Source: Laburnicola sp. R22_1 (lineage: Eukaryota > Ascomycota > Dothideomycetes > Pleosporales > Didymosphaeriaceae). From it: 64,000 bases of DNA. Shown here one piece after another: positions 1 to 12,682 of the stretch. Below the pieces are notes generated by a model that worked only from the letters and a program-made list of their open reading frames with translations, did no database searches and was not told the DNA's origin. The stretch lies in NCBI GenBank assembly GCA_014281115.1, contig JACONQ010000016.1, positions 1,240,001-1,304,000 on the forward strand, read 5' to 3'. The position numbers were made by a program, and so were the translations under genes. Each line of letters starts with the position of its first letter. Positions within the stretch are counted from its first letter, which is position 1.

Positions 1-624
1 TCTTAGTAAGGTTAGCATTAATAACTACCTCTATAGCTTTTTACTATTAGAGTTTAGTAATTTATTACGCTAGGCAAGAAATAAGAATATTCTCCTTTTA
101 TAAAAAGACTCTAATATTCCCTCTATTATACTTGTATTTATTCTATAGAGTTAAGAAATCTTAGTATCTAACTTAACTACGTATTTATTTATAGAGTTAA
201 GAAATCTTAGTGTCTAACTTAACTATATATTTATTTATAGAGTTAAGGGTCCTTAATATCGAACTTAACTGCGTGTTTATTCTATAGGGTTAAGAAATCT
301 TAGTATCTAACTTAACTATGTATTTGTTTATAAGGTTAAGAAATCTTAATATCTAACTTAACTATATATTTATTTATAGGGTTATTCTTAGCGTATTAAG
401 AAGATATTATAAGCTCTCCTATTATAAGAAGTTAATTAAATTTAATAAAAGGGGCATTGGACTAAGAGGTTAGAATTGCCTAAGTAAACTTATAAATTTA
501 ATAGAGTTTAATAGTAACTCTAGCTATAGACTTATATATACTCTTAGCTAGGTAGAAGCATAGACCTAAAACTCTAAGGTAGTAGGCCAAGTAACTATTA
601 AAGAGTGCTTAGCCCCTTACAATT
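1..624 (-). repeat. LTR-like dispersed repeat, copy 1 (cut by window edge)
   Basis: This stretch matches a second copy at about 26,860-28,985, which is interrupted there by a Tc1-type element. Its last 160 bp also match 5,820-5,998. On the minus strand it would begin TGTAAGGGGCTAAGC, which fits the 5' TG of an LTR, but the other end lies outside the window. It contains a five-unit minisatellite. Base changes between copies are nearly all C-to-T or G-to-A. That it is an LTR, and of which element, is an inference. Confidence 0.5.
134..366. repeat. Minisatellite, about five 45-47 bp units
   Basis: Five head-to-tail units are each built around GTATTTATTTATAGAGTTAAG followed by a TAACTTAACTA segment. 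The homologous repeat copy at 28,475-28,715 also has five units, so the array belongs to the repeat family and is not a local expansion. Confidence 0.75.
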
Positions 625-952
625 TTAACTATAAAATATAGATACTAAACTAAAATCGCTGCCTATAGGTAGCAAGATAATAAGGGTTTCTAAGCTATTT
701 AAAGGCCATTAGCTAGTTATGCTAGTACAAATTAAATTCTAAGAGTTAGCTCTTAGGTTATAAGCCTTAATAAATACTAGTGCTAGCGCTTATAACCTTA
801 TTACTTTAAGATATATAAAGGCTATCTAAAAATAGCTTAAAGCTAAACTACTCTACCTAAAGATACTAATTTCTTTTAAGAACTTTATAGAAAAGAGAAG
901 CGTAAAAGTAAACACTAATTTTATAACCTAGCTTAATATTAATAGATATAGT

Positions 953-1226
953 TATCCGTACACTGTACGGGCAAGGGTACCTAAGGGTGTTAAGGTTTTA
1001 ATATTGCCGCACGATGGCATCACGTGAGAATTACGTGATGCCCGTGCGCCGCAGGATCTTCTCCTTTCCATCCGCACCCTCTCTAGAAACAAGCAAGTAA
1101 TAACCAGATCTATTTGCCTTATTCTACCTGCCCTCCATACGCTGTGTACACCGTATAACCCTCTTTCTTACTAATTAAATATATAACCATTCTATTTAAT
1201 TAGCTAGCTATAAAGCCTATTTAATA
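953..1226 (+). mobile_element. Solo LTR of the Copia family, copy at left edge
   Basis: This 274-bp segment is clearly related to the LTRs at 16,579-16,867, 23,808-24,096 and 61,515-61,787. They share the ACGGGCAAGGGTACC region, an AATATTGCCGCACGATGGCA block and a CCTATTTAA end. It is flanked by the direct repeat ATAGT (948-952 and 1,227-1,231), the 5-bp duplication expected of integrase. The 5' TG reads TA, consistent with RIP. No internal Copia sequence adjoins it, so it is a solo LTR left by LTR-LTR recombination. Confidence 0.8.
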
Positions 1227-1231
1227 ATAGT

Positions 1232-2269
1232 ATTAATATATAGTTAATTTTCTATAAAATAAGGGACTATAATTTTATTATTAGTAGGAAATTTTTTAAG
1301 CAAGGTAACTGCCTAGTTAATACTTAGAACTATCGCCTTTATTAGAAAAAAAATAAGAATCTAGACTTTACTAGCAATCTTATCCTACTATAGACTTCTC
1401 TACTACCTAACTCTTACTACTAGAATAATACTACCTAATAGAATAGCCTACTTAAAAAGTAGAATTATATTTACTAAATAACTTGCTTATTAAAAGCTAA
1501 CTAGAGCGTCTCTAAGAAGATTTCTATTTAGCTTTCTAGTCCTACTATCTTAGTTATTAGAACTATAAGAGCACTATAGAGGTCATCACGCGGTATATAA
1601 GATAATAGTAGATATTAGAATCTAAATATAAAATAGTAGCAATACCTATATAAGGTAAGTACGTAGGTAGGCTATATATATAGTCTTGCTTAGAATCTCG
1701 CTTAAAACTACACTAGTCCTAAAGGGGAAATAGCTAAGAATAATATAAGTAAGGGGGCTGCACCTTAGATTAGTAACACTACCCCCCCCTCTATAGCAGC
1801 AACTTTAGTGCTACTAAGATCTATCTAACTATATATTAATTTCTATATAACTATCGCGCACTATTACGCTTTATTCCTAATTATTCTAATTCTTATAATA
1901 ATTTACACTAAATTACTATAACTATTATACTCTATTGCGTCCTATTTCTAGTTTATTATAAAACCTATAGTAATTTACACTAAACTACTATAAATTTCTA
2001 CTAAATCTATAGATTTAATCTAATTCGTCTATATCTATTAGAGTTATATTATTATAATTATTGTCACTATTATTATAACTAGCGTTAAGCTAGCTACTAC
2101 TAGAATTATCGTCGTATAAGTTAGGATGTGCTGCCTTACTAAAAGTATTACTACTAGAAGAGTTTCTAGGGAGACTACTATATATAGTTAACTTAAGACT
2201 AATATCTAACTATTTCTAGGTATCTAGATAGACGTCTATAATAAGAAGGGCTATAAAATAAGTAACAAT
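1232..2269. other. AT-rich relic DNA, no feature recognised
   Basis: The sequence is low in CpG and dense in stop codons in all frames. It lies between the solo LTR and the 3' part of the Gypsy relic and may be that element's 3' untranslated part. I see no motif that supports a specific call. Confidence 0.4.
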
Positions 2270-5200
2270 ATCTTAGCGCACAATAAGCTCTTTAAAATTA
2301 TATAGTATAGTAGGTTTCCTTAGGTTCTTAGCGTAAAATCTAGTAACTAGATAAAGATAGTTAAGTAAGTTATAGTAAGGCTTCTATATAGGCTCTTTAA
2401 AGCTATCCTATATAATCTTATATTCTATAACACTGTAGTCTATAATATATAGGTCTTTCTTTAACTTATTTAACTAATAGGTAAGTATAGTCTTTACCTT
2501 ATACTTCTTATCTATATATTTATCTAATAGCATATTATTCTTATTATACGTCTAACTATTAAGTGGTTGCTTATTATAAGAGTGTAATAACTATAGGTAA
2601 AAAACATTATATAGTTAACCTATCTTCTTAGATAAGTTAAGCTTATATGCTATATTATTAATAATGCAAATAATATAAAAAGGTCCCTTATTTTTATAGT
2701 TAAGTAAAGAGCTAGGTCTTTTAGTCTTTAAGTTGCGCATATCTAATATTACCTTATTACTAACTTTAAAGTAGGGCGTAGGCACGTGTTTTATATTAGC
2801 GTATTTAGTCTATTTAGCTTATACCTATTATAGGTTGTTGCGTAAGAAATTGCGTAATTAGATAAGAGAGTTAATAAAGTTATCTACACGTTAGTAGTCT
2901 ATATAGACTAGTGCTATAAATAGGTGCTTGCTAGCGGCAGCGTCTCTACTTACTAACTTACTATTATATAACTATATAGGCTTAGTACTATTATATAGTA
3001 AGTAGCCCTTAGTAGTAATAAAAGGTGCAACTCCTATTAACTTACTAACTAATAAGTTAGTAATAAATTCTGCTACAAATAGGTATAGAGTCTAGTTATC
3101 TTACTAGTAGTTAATATATGCGCATAGATACTTCTTAAGCATAGTATTAGTAACTTTAGTTTAACTATTAGTTTAGAGTGCTAACTAGTTAATAGATAGG
3201 GCTTTATACCTAGACGCTTACAAAAACGTTTCTAAAAGTGTAATATAAACTATTAACTATAGTTACTAATAATATTCTCTATAAAACTCTTCTTACACTA
3301 GATATAGGCAATAAAAGCCTCTATAACTAGCTCTACTATAATCTTAACTATAGAGATAAACTTTTTCTTTTTACTAAGCTAGTCTATAATAATCATAATA
3401 GCTATATAAATTTTATTATTATTATAATAAGATAGTAAGCCTATAATAAAATCAATTAAGATTAATTTCTAGTGGTAGTTTAGGATTAGTAGCAGATAGA
3501 GCAGACTATATTTAGAGTTATAGTATAGTTTGCTATAGTAGTAGAATATATAGACATAGATATAATAGACAATAGTATATATTATATATAGCTAGTAGTA
3601 CTAGCAACTAACGCGCTTATAAGTACCCTCGCAACTAATATATCTAGCTATAATACTATTATAGGCCTACTTAAGAATATATATATAGATTTCCTTATTA
3701 TTAGAGATATATAAGTAATCCTTAATATATAATAAACTAATTATTAGTTAGGCAATAATCTATAACTTTAATTCTAAGTCCCTATTTAAGAAGCTTCTCT
3801 AGTAGGCGTTAGGCCTTAGCTCTAACTACAGCAATAATATTCTAGACTATCTTATTAGTAGTATAGGCTATTTTAATATCCTTAAGCAATTATGCTATTA
3901 CCTTAGTCTCTATTATAGTTATAGTAATAGGTTTATTATTATTAGTGGCAAGTTTAGCAATATAGTATAATATAGCTATAAGCTATAGGCTAAAGTAGCT
4001 ACTCTTATCTAATAAAGCGTAGGCGGCAGCAACTATATAATATAATTTCTTGCCTTTAAAGATCTCTAGACATAAGACTATCTAAACTTAGTGCTATTAA
4101 TAGGTGTTATTATTATCTTTAGGTAAGTTACCTAGATAGCGCGTTAGGATGCTAGGTTTTATACCTTATTTACTAAAATAGTAATAGATATAGAAATTAA
4201 ACTTAGCTAGAAACTTTACTTATTATACTTATTATTAGTTAATCTATTTACTAGTTATAAAGTATTATAACGCAAGGTAATTAGTAACAATATTAATAGG
4301 ATCCTAGGTGCTAGAGAGCTTAGATCTCTATTCTTTAAAGGCGCGTACTATAGCTAATAACTTCTTATTATAGATTTTATAATTACACTTAGCAGGATTT
4401 ATTTTATGCGATAAGTATATAATAGGTTCTGGTATGCTAAAAGTCTCCTTTTATAATAGAATTATAGTAGTAATAAAATTAAATGCGTTAGTTTCTAACT
4501 AAGTTTCTTTATTTAGGTTAAAATAAACTAAAATAGGCGCGGTTGCAAATGTCTATTTTAACGCCTTAAAGGCAGTTATAGTAGAAGAGTCTAGTTTAAT
4601 AGTCTAGTCCTTTAGTATGTTATCCTTTATAAGGTTAGTTAACAGGTAAGCAATTTAGCTAAATCCTTTAATAAATTGTTAATAAAAGTTTATAAAACCT
4701 AGAAAGGCTAATATACTCTTAAGTAACTATAGTAGTTACTAGTTATAAACTGCCTATACCTTTTTAGAATCTATCGTAATGCCTTTAGTTATTAAGATAA
4801 TTCTAAGGTACTTAACCTTCTTAACTTTAAACTAACACGTATTAATATTTAAATATAGACCTGCTTATTCTAACTTATTAATAATAGACTATATATATCT
4901 AATATAGTCCTTCTTAGTCTTACTATATATAAGTATATTATCTAAATACACTACGCAAAAGTTATTAAAGTGTTGCTATAGCGTCTTATTAATATAAGTC
5001 TAAAAAGTACTAGGGGCGCCTATAATGCCAAAGGGCATAATAGTATACTTATATAGGCTATAATAAGTTAGAAAAGCTATCTTTTCTTTATTATCTTCCT
5101 TAATGCATATATTATTAAAACCTATAATAATATTTCCTAGTAGTATAAATTGTCTAAGTAGGTATTAAGTACGTCTTTAATACTAGTAGGGATATAATTA

Positions 5201-5630
5201 GGGATTAAAGGCACAATCTTGCTACTTAAATAATTTAAAAGGTTATATTAGTTAAGTTAATAATAGCTAATAAGCAATCTATAAAGTTATTAAATTTTAT
5301 TATAGAGAAGAATAACTTAGGGGACATAGCACTATTAGATAAGAGAGATAATTTATATAAGCTGCTAGCTAATAAGAAGACTATTAAAACTATATAAGGT
5401 TCTAAGGTTTTAGATAGTAAGCTACTAACTTCGTTTTACTAGGGGTAGCTACTACAAAAGTGGTTAAGGCCTTAGCGCCACTATGGTATTAGCAATAATA
5501 AGATATAATAAATATATATATTAATAGTAAAATAGCGTTAATTTTACTCTTATTTAGATCTCTTTTCTTATACACCTTTAGAGAGTAACTAAAGTTACTA
5601 ATTTTATTATTATTAATTTTATATAAGTTA
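2270..5630 (-). pseudogene. Ty3/Gypsy pol relic 1 (RT, integrase, chromodomain-like end)
   Basis: Minus-strand translation around 5,003-5,040 reads MPFGIIGAPSTF. At about 4,917-4,955 it reads VVYLDNILIYSKT, the reverse transcriptase YxDD box with the second Asp changed to Asn. Further downstream (about 3,170-2,600) there is a long integrase C-terminal region with a GVAPF-type segment and LVSRDAAASKHL. A segment with KEPI and KP spacing like a chromodomain end follows at about 2,500-2,270. Stops are scattered, and most are TAG/TAA where Gln or Trp is expected. The order RT before integrase is that of Gypsy. The element is dead; its LTRs were not firmly placed. Confidence 0.75.
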
Positions 5631-5644
5631 CGCAACCCTAATAG

Positions 5645-5810
5645 GTACCCTAACCTAATCTATACCTAGGAGTCTGTGCAATCTAATCTAACCTATACCT
5701 AGAGTCTGTGCAACCTAACCTAATCTATACCTAAGGTCTATACAACTCTAGCCTAACCTATACCTAGATTCTATGCGACCCCAACCTAACCCTATACCTA
5801 AGCTGGGTAC
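5645..5810. repeat. Minisatellite of about five 34-bp units
   Basis: Units contain CCTAACCTAATCTATACCT followed by an AGAGTCTGTGCAA-like tail, repeated with point changes. It lies just upstream (on the minus strand) of Gypsy relic 1, so it may be in that element's leader. The CCTAAC runs are not telomeric: the TTAGGG period is absent. Confidence 0.7.
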
Positions 5811-5814
5811 CCCA

Positions 5815-5998
5815 AACCCATTTACTAGCCTAAGACTAAGAGGTTAGAGTTACCTAAGTAAACTTATAAATTTAATAGAGTTTAATAGTAACTCTAGCTA
5901 TAGACTTATATATACTTCTAGCTTAGTAAAAGCATAGACCTAGAACTCTAAGGTAGTAGGCTAAGTAATTATAAAAGGGCGCTTAGCCTATTATATAT
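5815..5998 (-). repeat. Fragment of the LTR-like repeat, copy 3
   Basis: About 180 bp matches 459-620 and 28,796-28,970, including the GACTAAGAGGTTAGA start and the AAGCATAGACCTA segment. The minisatellite part of the longer copies is missing. It may be the truncated 5' LTR of Gypsy relic 1, which lies just beyond it on the same strand. Confidence 0.55.
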
Positions 5999-8748
5999 CT
6001 CTCCCCCTTAAAAAGAATCCTAGCGTTATATTTTATACTCCTAATAGTAATAGCACTAATCCCCTTTCTATACGCCTAAAGTCTTAAGAATAAATCTAAT
6101 ACTATATATACTAGTAATAGTACTCTAAGCCTTTATAAGGTTCTAAGCGTACTTTAGCTAGAGAGAGTACTATGCTTTTATCCTTCTACTTTTAGTAGGG
6201 CAACCTAGTTATTATATCTAACGCGTTTATATTTATATCTCTTAGGTTTTATAAGGTAATTTAGTTGTTATATTTAACATATTTATATTTATCTCTCTTA
6301 GTTTCTATAGTATAGCTGCCTATTTTAGTTAAGAATTTGTGCTAGTGTTATTTACTCTAGCTAAGGTAAATAAAAAAGTTCTTACTTTAGTTCTATTTTT
6401 CTCTTTTACTTTACTACTATATCTGCGACGCTCCTTATTAATATTGTGCTATATTCTAATTACCACTTCTACCTTTATACTATTTTTACTATCTTTCTTA
6501 TTATTAATCTTTATTATCGTTAAAGCTAATAAGTAATACCTTATAGTAGCCCTTATAACTCTAAGCAAGCGTCTAAAGTCTAGCTTAACTATAGCTTAGT
6601 ATTCTCTAATAAAGATTATAACTTATAGCACTCTTCCTTATAATAGTAAGCCTTTACTACCTATTCTAAATTTCTATAGTGCTAAAGACCTTAAGGAGTT
6701 TATGCATAATAAGACTATAAAGAACTATTATAGAGTTAGTTTCTTAGTTCTTTTGTGTTATTTCTTACTAATTCGAAGTAGCTCTTTAAGAACTTAAGCT
6801 GTAATTAAAAGACTCTTAAGGCTATTTATATAATATCTAAGAAGTGCGTCTTTAAGGCTGTCTATATTTATAAAAAGACCTACTAGCGCTATCTTAAGTA
6901 GCTTATTTTCTATATAAAAAGGCTTATGAGAAAGAAGCGTAATTATAAAGTTTATATTATTTACTTTAGTAAGTATTTAAGTAAGATATAATAATTCTTT
7001 AGCAAACCTCTTCGTTACTAATCTATATCTTAGATTTAGGACAGCTTATAAAAGGACTTTGCTAAGACTAAATTTACTAATCTTATTTTAAAATACATTC
7101 TTTATAGTAATAGTTATACTAGTAAGCCCCTTATTAATCTTTAGTAAGCTTATCTTAACGTCTTTATCTATAAGTATAGCTTTACTATTTAGAGTGCTTA
7201 AGTTCAGCCCTAAAAAACAAATAATACTAATACTAGATATTTTAAATAGAATATAGAGCTTCTACATTAAATTCTTATAGTTTAGTAGAATACTTACACT
7301 ATTCTCTAAGCTCTTTCTAATATACTTACTATAAATCCTAGGTTTTTAAAGTTTATCTTCTTTAGCTAATATTATACTATGGTTAATTGCCACTTTTACT
7401 CTACATATTCTAGAGCCTTCTTATTAGAATCTAGTTAAGCTTATTCTAGATATTATAACGACTACCTATACTAGCGAGATATTAGAAGAATATAAGATTA
7501 CTGCTCTTTTAGAGTGTATTAAGTAGGTTCTAAATTTTATAACTATTAGTTCTAATTAGATTGCTATTCTTTATAAAAAGGTTAAGAGAATAAATCTTAA
7601 TTTTAATCTAGGTAAAAGTAAGTTTATAGAAGAGGAGTAGTATTCCTATCTATTCTTTTAAAATATTAGAATTTTTCTATTCCTATATCTAGCCTTATTA
7701 TAAAGGTCTAGAGGTATTTTCTTATATAGTCTATAACTTTATAGGTATAGCTAAGCTATAAAACTAGCTTCTAGAATACTTTAATTCCTTTAGTTACACT
7801 ATATTGATTTTCTTTTTTTATAATATCCTTCTTTAAATAGCCCTCTCTTCTTCTCTTCCTAACTGCCCTACTTTCTATTACTTAGAATCTATATTATTTT
7901 ATTATAGAGAGGATAATTCTCTCTTTTCTACTAGCTTATACTAAAGCTAACGCTTCTAAATAATTTATAGTACTTTCTTATATATTCCTTACTTTTCTAA
8001 GCAAATTATGGTTTTATTTTTTACTAAACTTTAAGTAATTAGTAAAAAGGGCTAGAAGTCTAGACTTATTCTAACCTCCCTTTAGTAGAGACTTTCTAAG
8101 TTCTCTACTAGGGATATAACTTCTATACTAGAAGCTATAGTGTATTTATTAGTTTAGGAAGTTCCTATAGAAGTTTATAAGTAATTTTTATTATTATTTT
8201 AAAATAAAAAGGTATGCATTTCCTAGTAATTTAATACCTTTTTAGTAGAGAGATTTATAGCAGGTTTCTAAGTTAGGTTAGTATTATCTAACTACTTAAC
8301 TTAGTATAGTAATCTCTATAGTCCCTTCCCCTTTTAGGTAGGTTTTTAGCTAAGATATCTTTTATAACTTATTCCTCTTCTCTTTTAATAATAATAGCCT
8401 CTAGTTTTCTATTATCTATAGCCTAGCTAGAAAGAAAGTCTTCTTTAGCTAGGCGTAGACAATTTACTAAGAATACTAGGTAAACTCTAAATAAAATATT
8501 TAGTTCTATATTATAGAAATTTACTACTTGTATAACTATAAACTTTATATTTTTCTAGTTTAACTTCTTATTAAAGTAGAAGTTAGATAGGTAGTTTCTA
8601 TACTAGACCTAGGCTTTATTTCCTTTTTTTTAATATAGGATCATCTCTTTAGTGCTAGTTTGCTTACTAATTTTACTCTTATTAAAACTTAACTATTTTA
8701 GCTTAAATAAATATAAAAACTTTTTAGAACTTTAATAGTAAAGCTTTA
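5999..8748. other. AT-rich RIP-degraded DNA, unassigned
   Basis: There are no credible reading frames; the one short open frame (6,339-6,536) is a compositional Leu/Ile-rich frame with no motif. Around 8,110-8,200 the plus strand gives a segment like VYLLVxEVPIEVYKxF, weakly reminiscent of the linker ahead of a retrotransposon RT, but too little to call. The pogo-type element at 8,749 has inserted into this material. Confidence 0.4.
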
Positions 8749-10597
8749 ACATGGATGGCAAGCGAGCGGCGCAGGCAAGCGAGCGGCGCACCCCATTAAC
8801 TTTTCGCACCTTTGAAGTCGCGCAGCTCAACCACAATATAATATACTATATAGATTTTGATACAATAGATTAAGCAGTATTTAAAGTATCTTTTTTGCAC
8901 GTACGTGAGTTATGCCCAAGCTCTCTGCACCTTGTGCAGCGCGCCAGAGCCTGGCGGCTCAGGCCTGATCGCTCTCCACTTTGACGCTGTTCATGCTCTA
9001 TCTGCTAGTCAGTCGCCTTTTGAGCAAGTATATTCTCTCCCTCTCCCTTTATTAAGGTCCCCTGCTTCTATATCCGCTTCTTTTTGCGCTGTCTACGCTT
9101 AGTTGCTGCCTTATTAGCTCTCTTAAGGCTAGTAATCCGATTACGCATAAGCTTAGCTAAGAGCATCATTACTTTAGCACCCTTCTTAAGTTAATTAATC
9201 GCCTGAATAATAGAGGCAGGCGAGGAGCTCTTGTGCTGTTGAACGCGCTTACAGATTAGAGTTGATTAAGCCTTAAACTCACGTATGTTGCTCGGCGTTT
9301 TGGCTTCCTAGAGAGCCTCTGGCAGAGCAGCTAGTGAAGGCGTACGAAGCTGCACATCTAGCTTTAACAGAACAGCTTTAGGCTGGAGAGGAACAAGGCC
9401 TGCGCCTTGAAAGGCTGAACAGATATTAGCTAATATAAATAATTGCTTAAAGGCTGTCTTGAAGGCTAGCAGAAATTTAAGCTTTGTGATGTGGTTAATA
9501 TAGTTACAGATTAGAGCCTTAACCTCTTGGCTGTACGCGCGCTTTAACGGCGAGAAGCAGCCTATATTAAGTGGCTGCAGTAGATGCAAGGAGTGAGGCG
9601 GCATGTAGAGCGTGTAGATGTTGTTCTCCTTGCAGAGCTATTGAAATTTAAGAGAGTGGTGGCTCGCATGGCTATTAAGGATAAGTAGCCTACGCGTGCT
9701 AACAATCTGGGTCTCTGTATGCTTAATAAAGTGCTTTAGCCACTCAACTCCAAGCTCGTTCGTCGTCTAGCCGTTGTCGCTAAGAGATATAGCCCAATCG
9801 CGCGGGATATCCTCCTCGTACCAAGCAGATAGGTGGTGCTAGCCAGCAAAGATAATAAACAGTGGGATAGCCCAGCCAGCAGCGTTGATTGCTTAGACAA
9901 GTGTCACCCACTTGCGGTTCCTAGGCTGGACAGCCTTTAGCCGGCCTCTCCTCTCTAACCCTGTAACAACGAGCTAAGTCGTAATCTTGCCCATTATAAA
10001 GCCAGCCTCATCAAAATTGTAGACGTCCTCATCGCAGATGCCGTACCTGGCCTTAGTCTGCTCTACAAGCTTAAACCAGGCGCTAATTAGGATAGGATCC
10101 TCACAGAGAGCTCTCTGTCTATCGTAGGCTCGGTTAAAACACGTCTTAAGAGAGTCTATACGCCTAACAAAGTTGGCTGGCCACTTCTGTCCAACCTGGC
10201 CTACGCCGCGCGCAGCTAGTAGCTTATCTGCTATATCGCAAATTGCTAAGTAGGTAGGCGAAAATCCACGTAGGTCTAGATCAAGTATATAACGAATTAT
10301 TACCTCCTCTTCTAGCTAGGTGAGCTTCTTTGAGTTGGGCTGGCAATTGCGTCGCGTAGGTCTCCCAGCGCGTCGGCAGCAGAGCGTTGTTTCGGGTACA
10401 TTGTAGACTGCTGCAGCAGCTTAGTTACTTTAGATCTGGCTAGTATTAATTAAAAAGATGGCAAGCTGAACATCTGCTTCCTTTGAAGCTATTTAAGTGT
10501 TATGGTGTGGAGTTGTTGTAGGACGCGTTTAGAGCGGGTGCGAAAGTTAATGGGGTGCGCCGCTCGCTTGCCTGCGCCGCTCGCTTGCCATCCATGT
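8749..10597 (-). mobile_element. Pogo-type DNA transposon, copy A (1,849 bp)
   Basis: Inverted terminal repeats of about 54 bp begin ACATGGATGG and contain two tandem copies of a 17-bp unit (GGCAAGCGAGCGGCGCA). The element is flanked by TA on both sides (8,747-8,748 and 10,598-10,599), the pogo/Tc1 target duplication. It has exactly the same length as copy B at 34,494-36,342, which lies in the gene island in the opposite orientation. Copy A is embedded in AT-rich DNA. Its GC content is far above that of its surroundings, so it arrived later than the DNA it sits in. Confidence 0.93.
8870..10492 (-). pseudogene. Pogo-type transposase relic, copy A
   Basis: This frame is collinear with that of copy B, with no indel. 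The start codon is ATA instead of ATG. An N-terminal CENP-B-like HTH region is followed by a DDE domain in which the second Asp motif reads NSHASHH where DGHxSH is expected, and the third reads LLQPLNIGCF (Asp to Asn). A C-terminal zinc knuckle CxxCxxxGHxxxxC (CTRCRELGHNSRTC-like) is present near 8,905-8,950. Copy A keeps Trp (TGG) where copy B has a TAG stop. All lesions are G-to-A or C-to-T. Function lost. Confidence 0.88.
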
Positions 10598-10974
10598 TAG
10601 TAAACTTTACTAGCTATAAATTCTACTAGTAATAATTAATAGCTTCTATTTTTATATCTAGCTTAAATAGGGCTATATTATATCTATATTAGAGAAAGAA
10701 TAGTTTCACTTTAATAAAAGTGGCTTCTTACCTATTAATAGCTATTTGCGCTATAAAGTAGTATAGGATCTAATCTTTCCAGTCCTATTATATAAAGGTA
10801 CAAAGGTATGTCTTAATTATAAAATTTATATATTTTATAGTGCTATTAGTCTCTAGATATTTAAAAAAGAATAATCTTCTTTAGATTATTATTTTCCTCT
10901 ATAGATGCCTTTAAAAGTTACTTATAAATTAACCTTTATAGTTAGAGGTTATAGTGATAGAAAGCTAATAGTAG
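10598..10974. other. AT-rich DNA continuing the pogo insertion target
   Basis: Resumes directly after the TA duplication of copy A and would join 8,748 in the ancestral sequence. There is no recognisable coding content. Confidence 0.4.
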
Positions 10975-12117
10975 GCTATGTGGCGTTAAATTAACTACCT
11001 AGAAGTAGCACGACAAAGGCTTTTATCTTAAATAACATAACAAAAGAAGCAGAGCCCTCTGCTTAGTAAGTAAAAAGAGCGTAAAAAAGGTAATTATAAA
11101 AAAAGCGCGTTTAAACTACTAAGCAAGCTTAGTAGTCTTAGTGTAGGGCTGCTCTTATAAGCAAAATCTTTATAAAAAGGCTACTTAGAACTTTAGAGGA
11201 GATAAGACTTTAGCGCAGCTACGCTATAAGCTATTTTTTCTCTACTATTCTAAGTTATAAACTACTATCCTAAGTTGTAAACTACTATTTAGATTATTGC
11301 AAATAATATAAGTTAATATATTAATAGGTATGTTTCTTATAAGTAGTAAAATAAGGGTAATACGTACTAGATACACCATTACTCTATTACTATATTAAGG
11401 TTATTCTTAATAAATCTCCTACTATCACTCTACATACACCTCTACGCTCTACTATCTATTTAGGGATTAATATTATTTCTAAAGAAGTACTTACTATTAC
11501 TAAAAAGAATATGCTAAAGATTTGCACTACTACTACTAAGGTAATAATACTAAAGTTCTATTCTATTTATAAGATAATTATCTATAGGAGCCTAGTATAC
11601 CTAACTATTCGCAAGGCGATTCTTATATACTAGCTAGGTTGGCAGCTTATCTAGTTTATAAAAACTAAGAAGACTACGTTTCTACTCTAGTAGATAAAAT
11701 TACTTCTTATTAGTAATAGAATCTAAGAAGGAAGGCAAAAGGTAGATGATAAAGTATTTATTAACAATCTCTAGTATAGTAAGAGTGTTGCATAAATCTG
11801 CAAAATTCTCCTAGCTATTATAATAGCGTTAGCTTATCTAGCGCGTAAGTGTAGATAACTAATAATAGTAGTAGTAATAAGCTAGGTGTGCTATATACGC
11901 TATAAGTAAACCTTATATTAGGACTAGGAGCTTATAGGTATTAGAGGGTGCAAGTAAGTTTAAACTATTATCGTATTACTAGATATTTAAGGTTAGTCTT
12001 TAATTAGAATTAGGTACTATATATAGTAGTACATAATAACCTTCTATCTTAATCTACTTTAATCTTAAACTAAAAAAAAGGTTAAAAAAGGTTAAAAAAG
12101 GTGTTTGACAAGCCGAC
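10975..12117. repeat. Unidentified 1.15-kb repeat, copy 1
   Basis: Matches 12,683-13,833 over its full length in the same orientation. It starts at a GTTAAATTAACTACCTAG segment followed by GTAGCACGACAAAGGC, and ends AAGCCGAC. Plus-strand translation gives a segment like TPRSTIYLGINIISKEVL and later EGRQKVDDKVFIN in both copies, so it may derive from a coding sequence, but I do not recognise the family. Terminal inverted repeats are not evident. Confidence 0.7.
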
Positions 12118-12682
12118 CCTAAGTTAGAGTAGGCTATAATATAATAAAAAAATACCTTTATTATTATTTTTATTTCTAAGTCTAGTAGGGGGACTAAAAC
12201 TATTTCTTTTTCTAGCCTATTATACACTACTATTATATTTATATTTCCTCTACTTATAAAAAGCTTAGTAATAAAGTCTATAAAAATCTTCTTTTATATA
12301 TAGTTTAGAAGGAGAAGAGGTTTTAGTAGCTATTATTATATATCTTTTTATAGCTTAGTTCTCCTATATATATTATAGTTCTTAATAAATCTATAAATAA
12401 AGTTTAATATTTTTAGAAAAAGTATAATTTAGTAACTATTTTATAGGTAATCTCTCTCTCTAAGTGCCTAAATATAGGAGAGTTATAAACTATAGCAATT
12501 AGTATTATCTATAGAGATTTCTAGTCTAGAACCTATCTTTATTTCTAGTACTAAAGGTAACTAGAATTATTAATATTATATTTTTATATAGCAACTTTTA
12601 AATTTAGAAAAAAAAACACGTGCACCTATAGTAAAGAATATACTTCTTTACTTTTCTTAATATAAAATTTTCTTTTAAGCTA

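Noticed and set aside
5645..5810. Telomere-like CCTAAC runs
   Set aside because: They belong to a 34-bp minisatellite with other sequence between them; there is no hexamer array.
6339..6536. 65-codon hydrophobic open frame
   Set aside because: Leu/Ile-rich only because of AT-rich composition; no start context and no relatives among the elements in the window.
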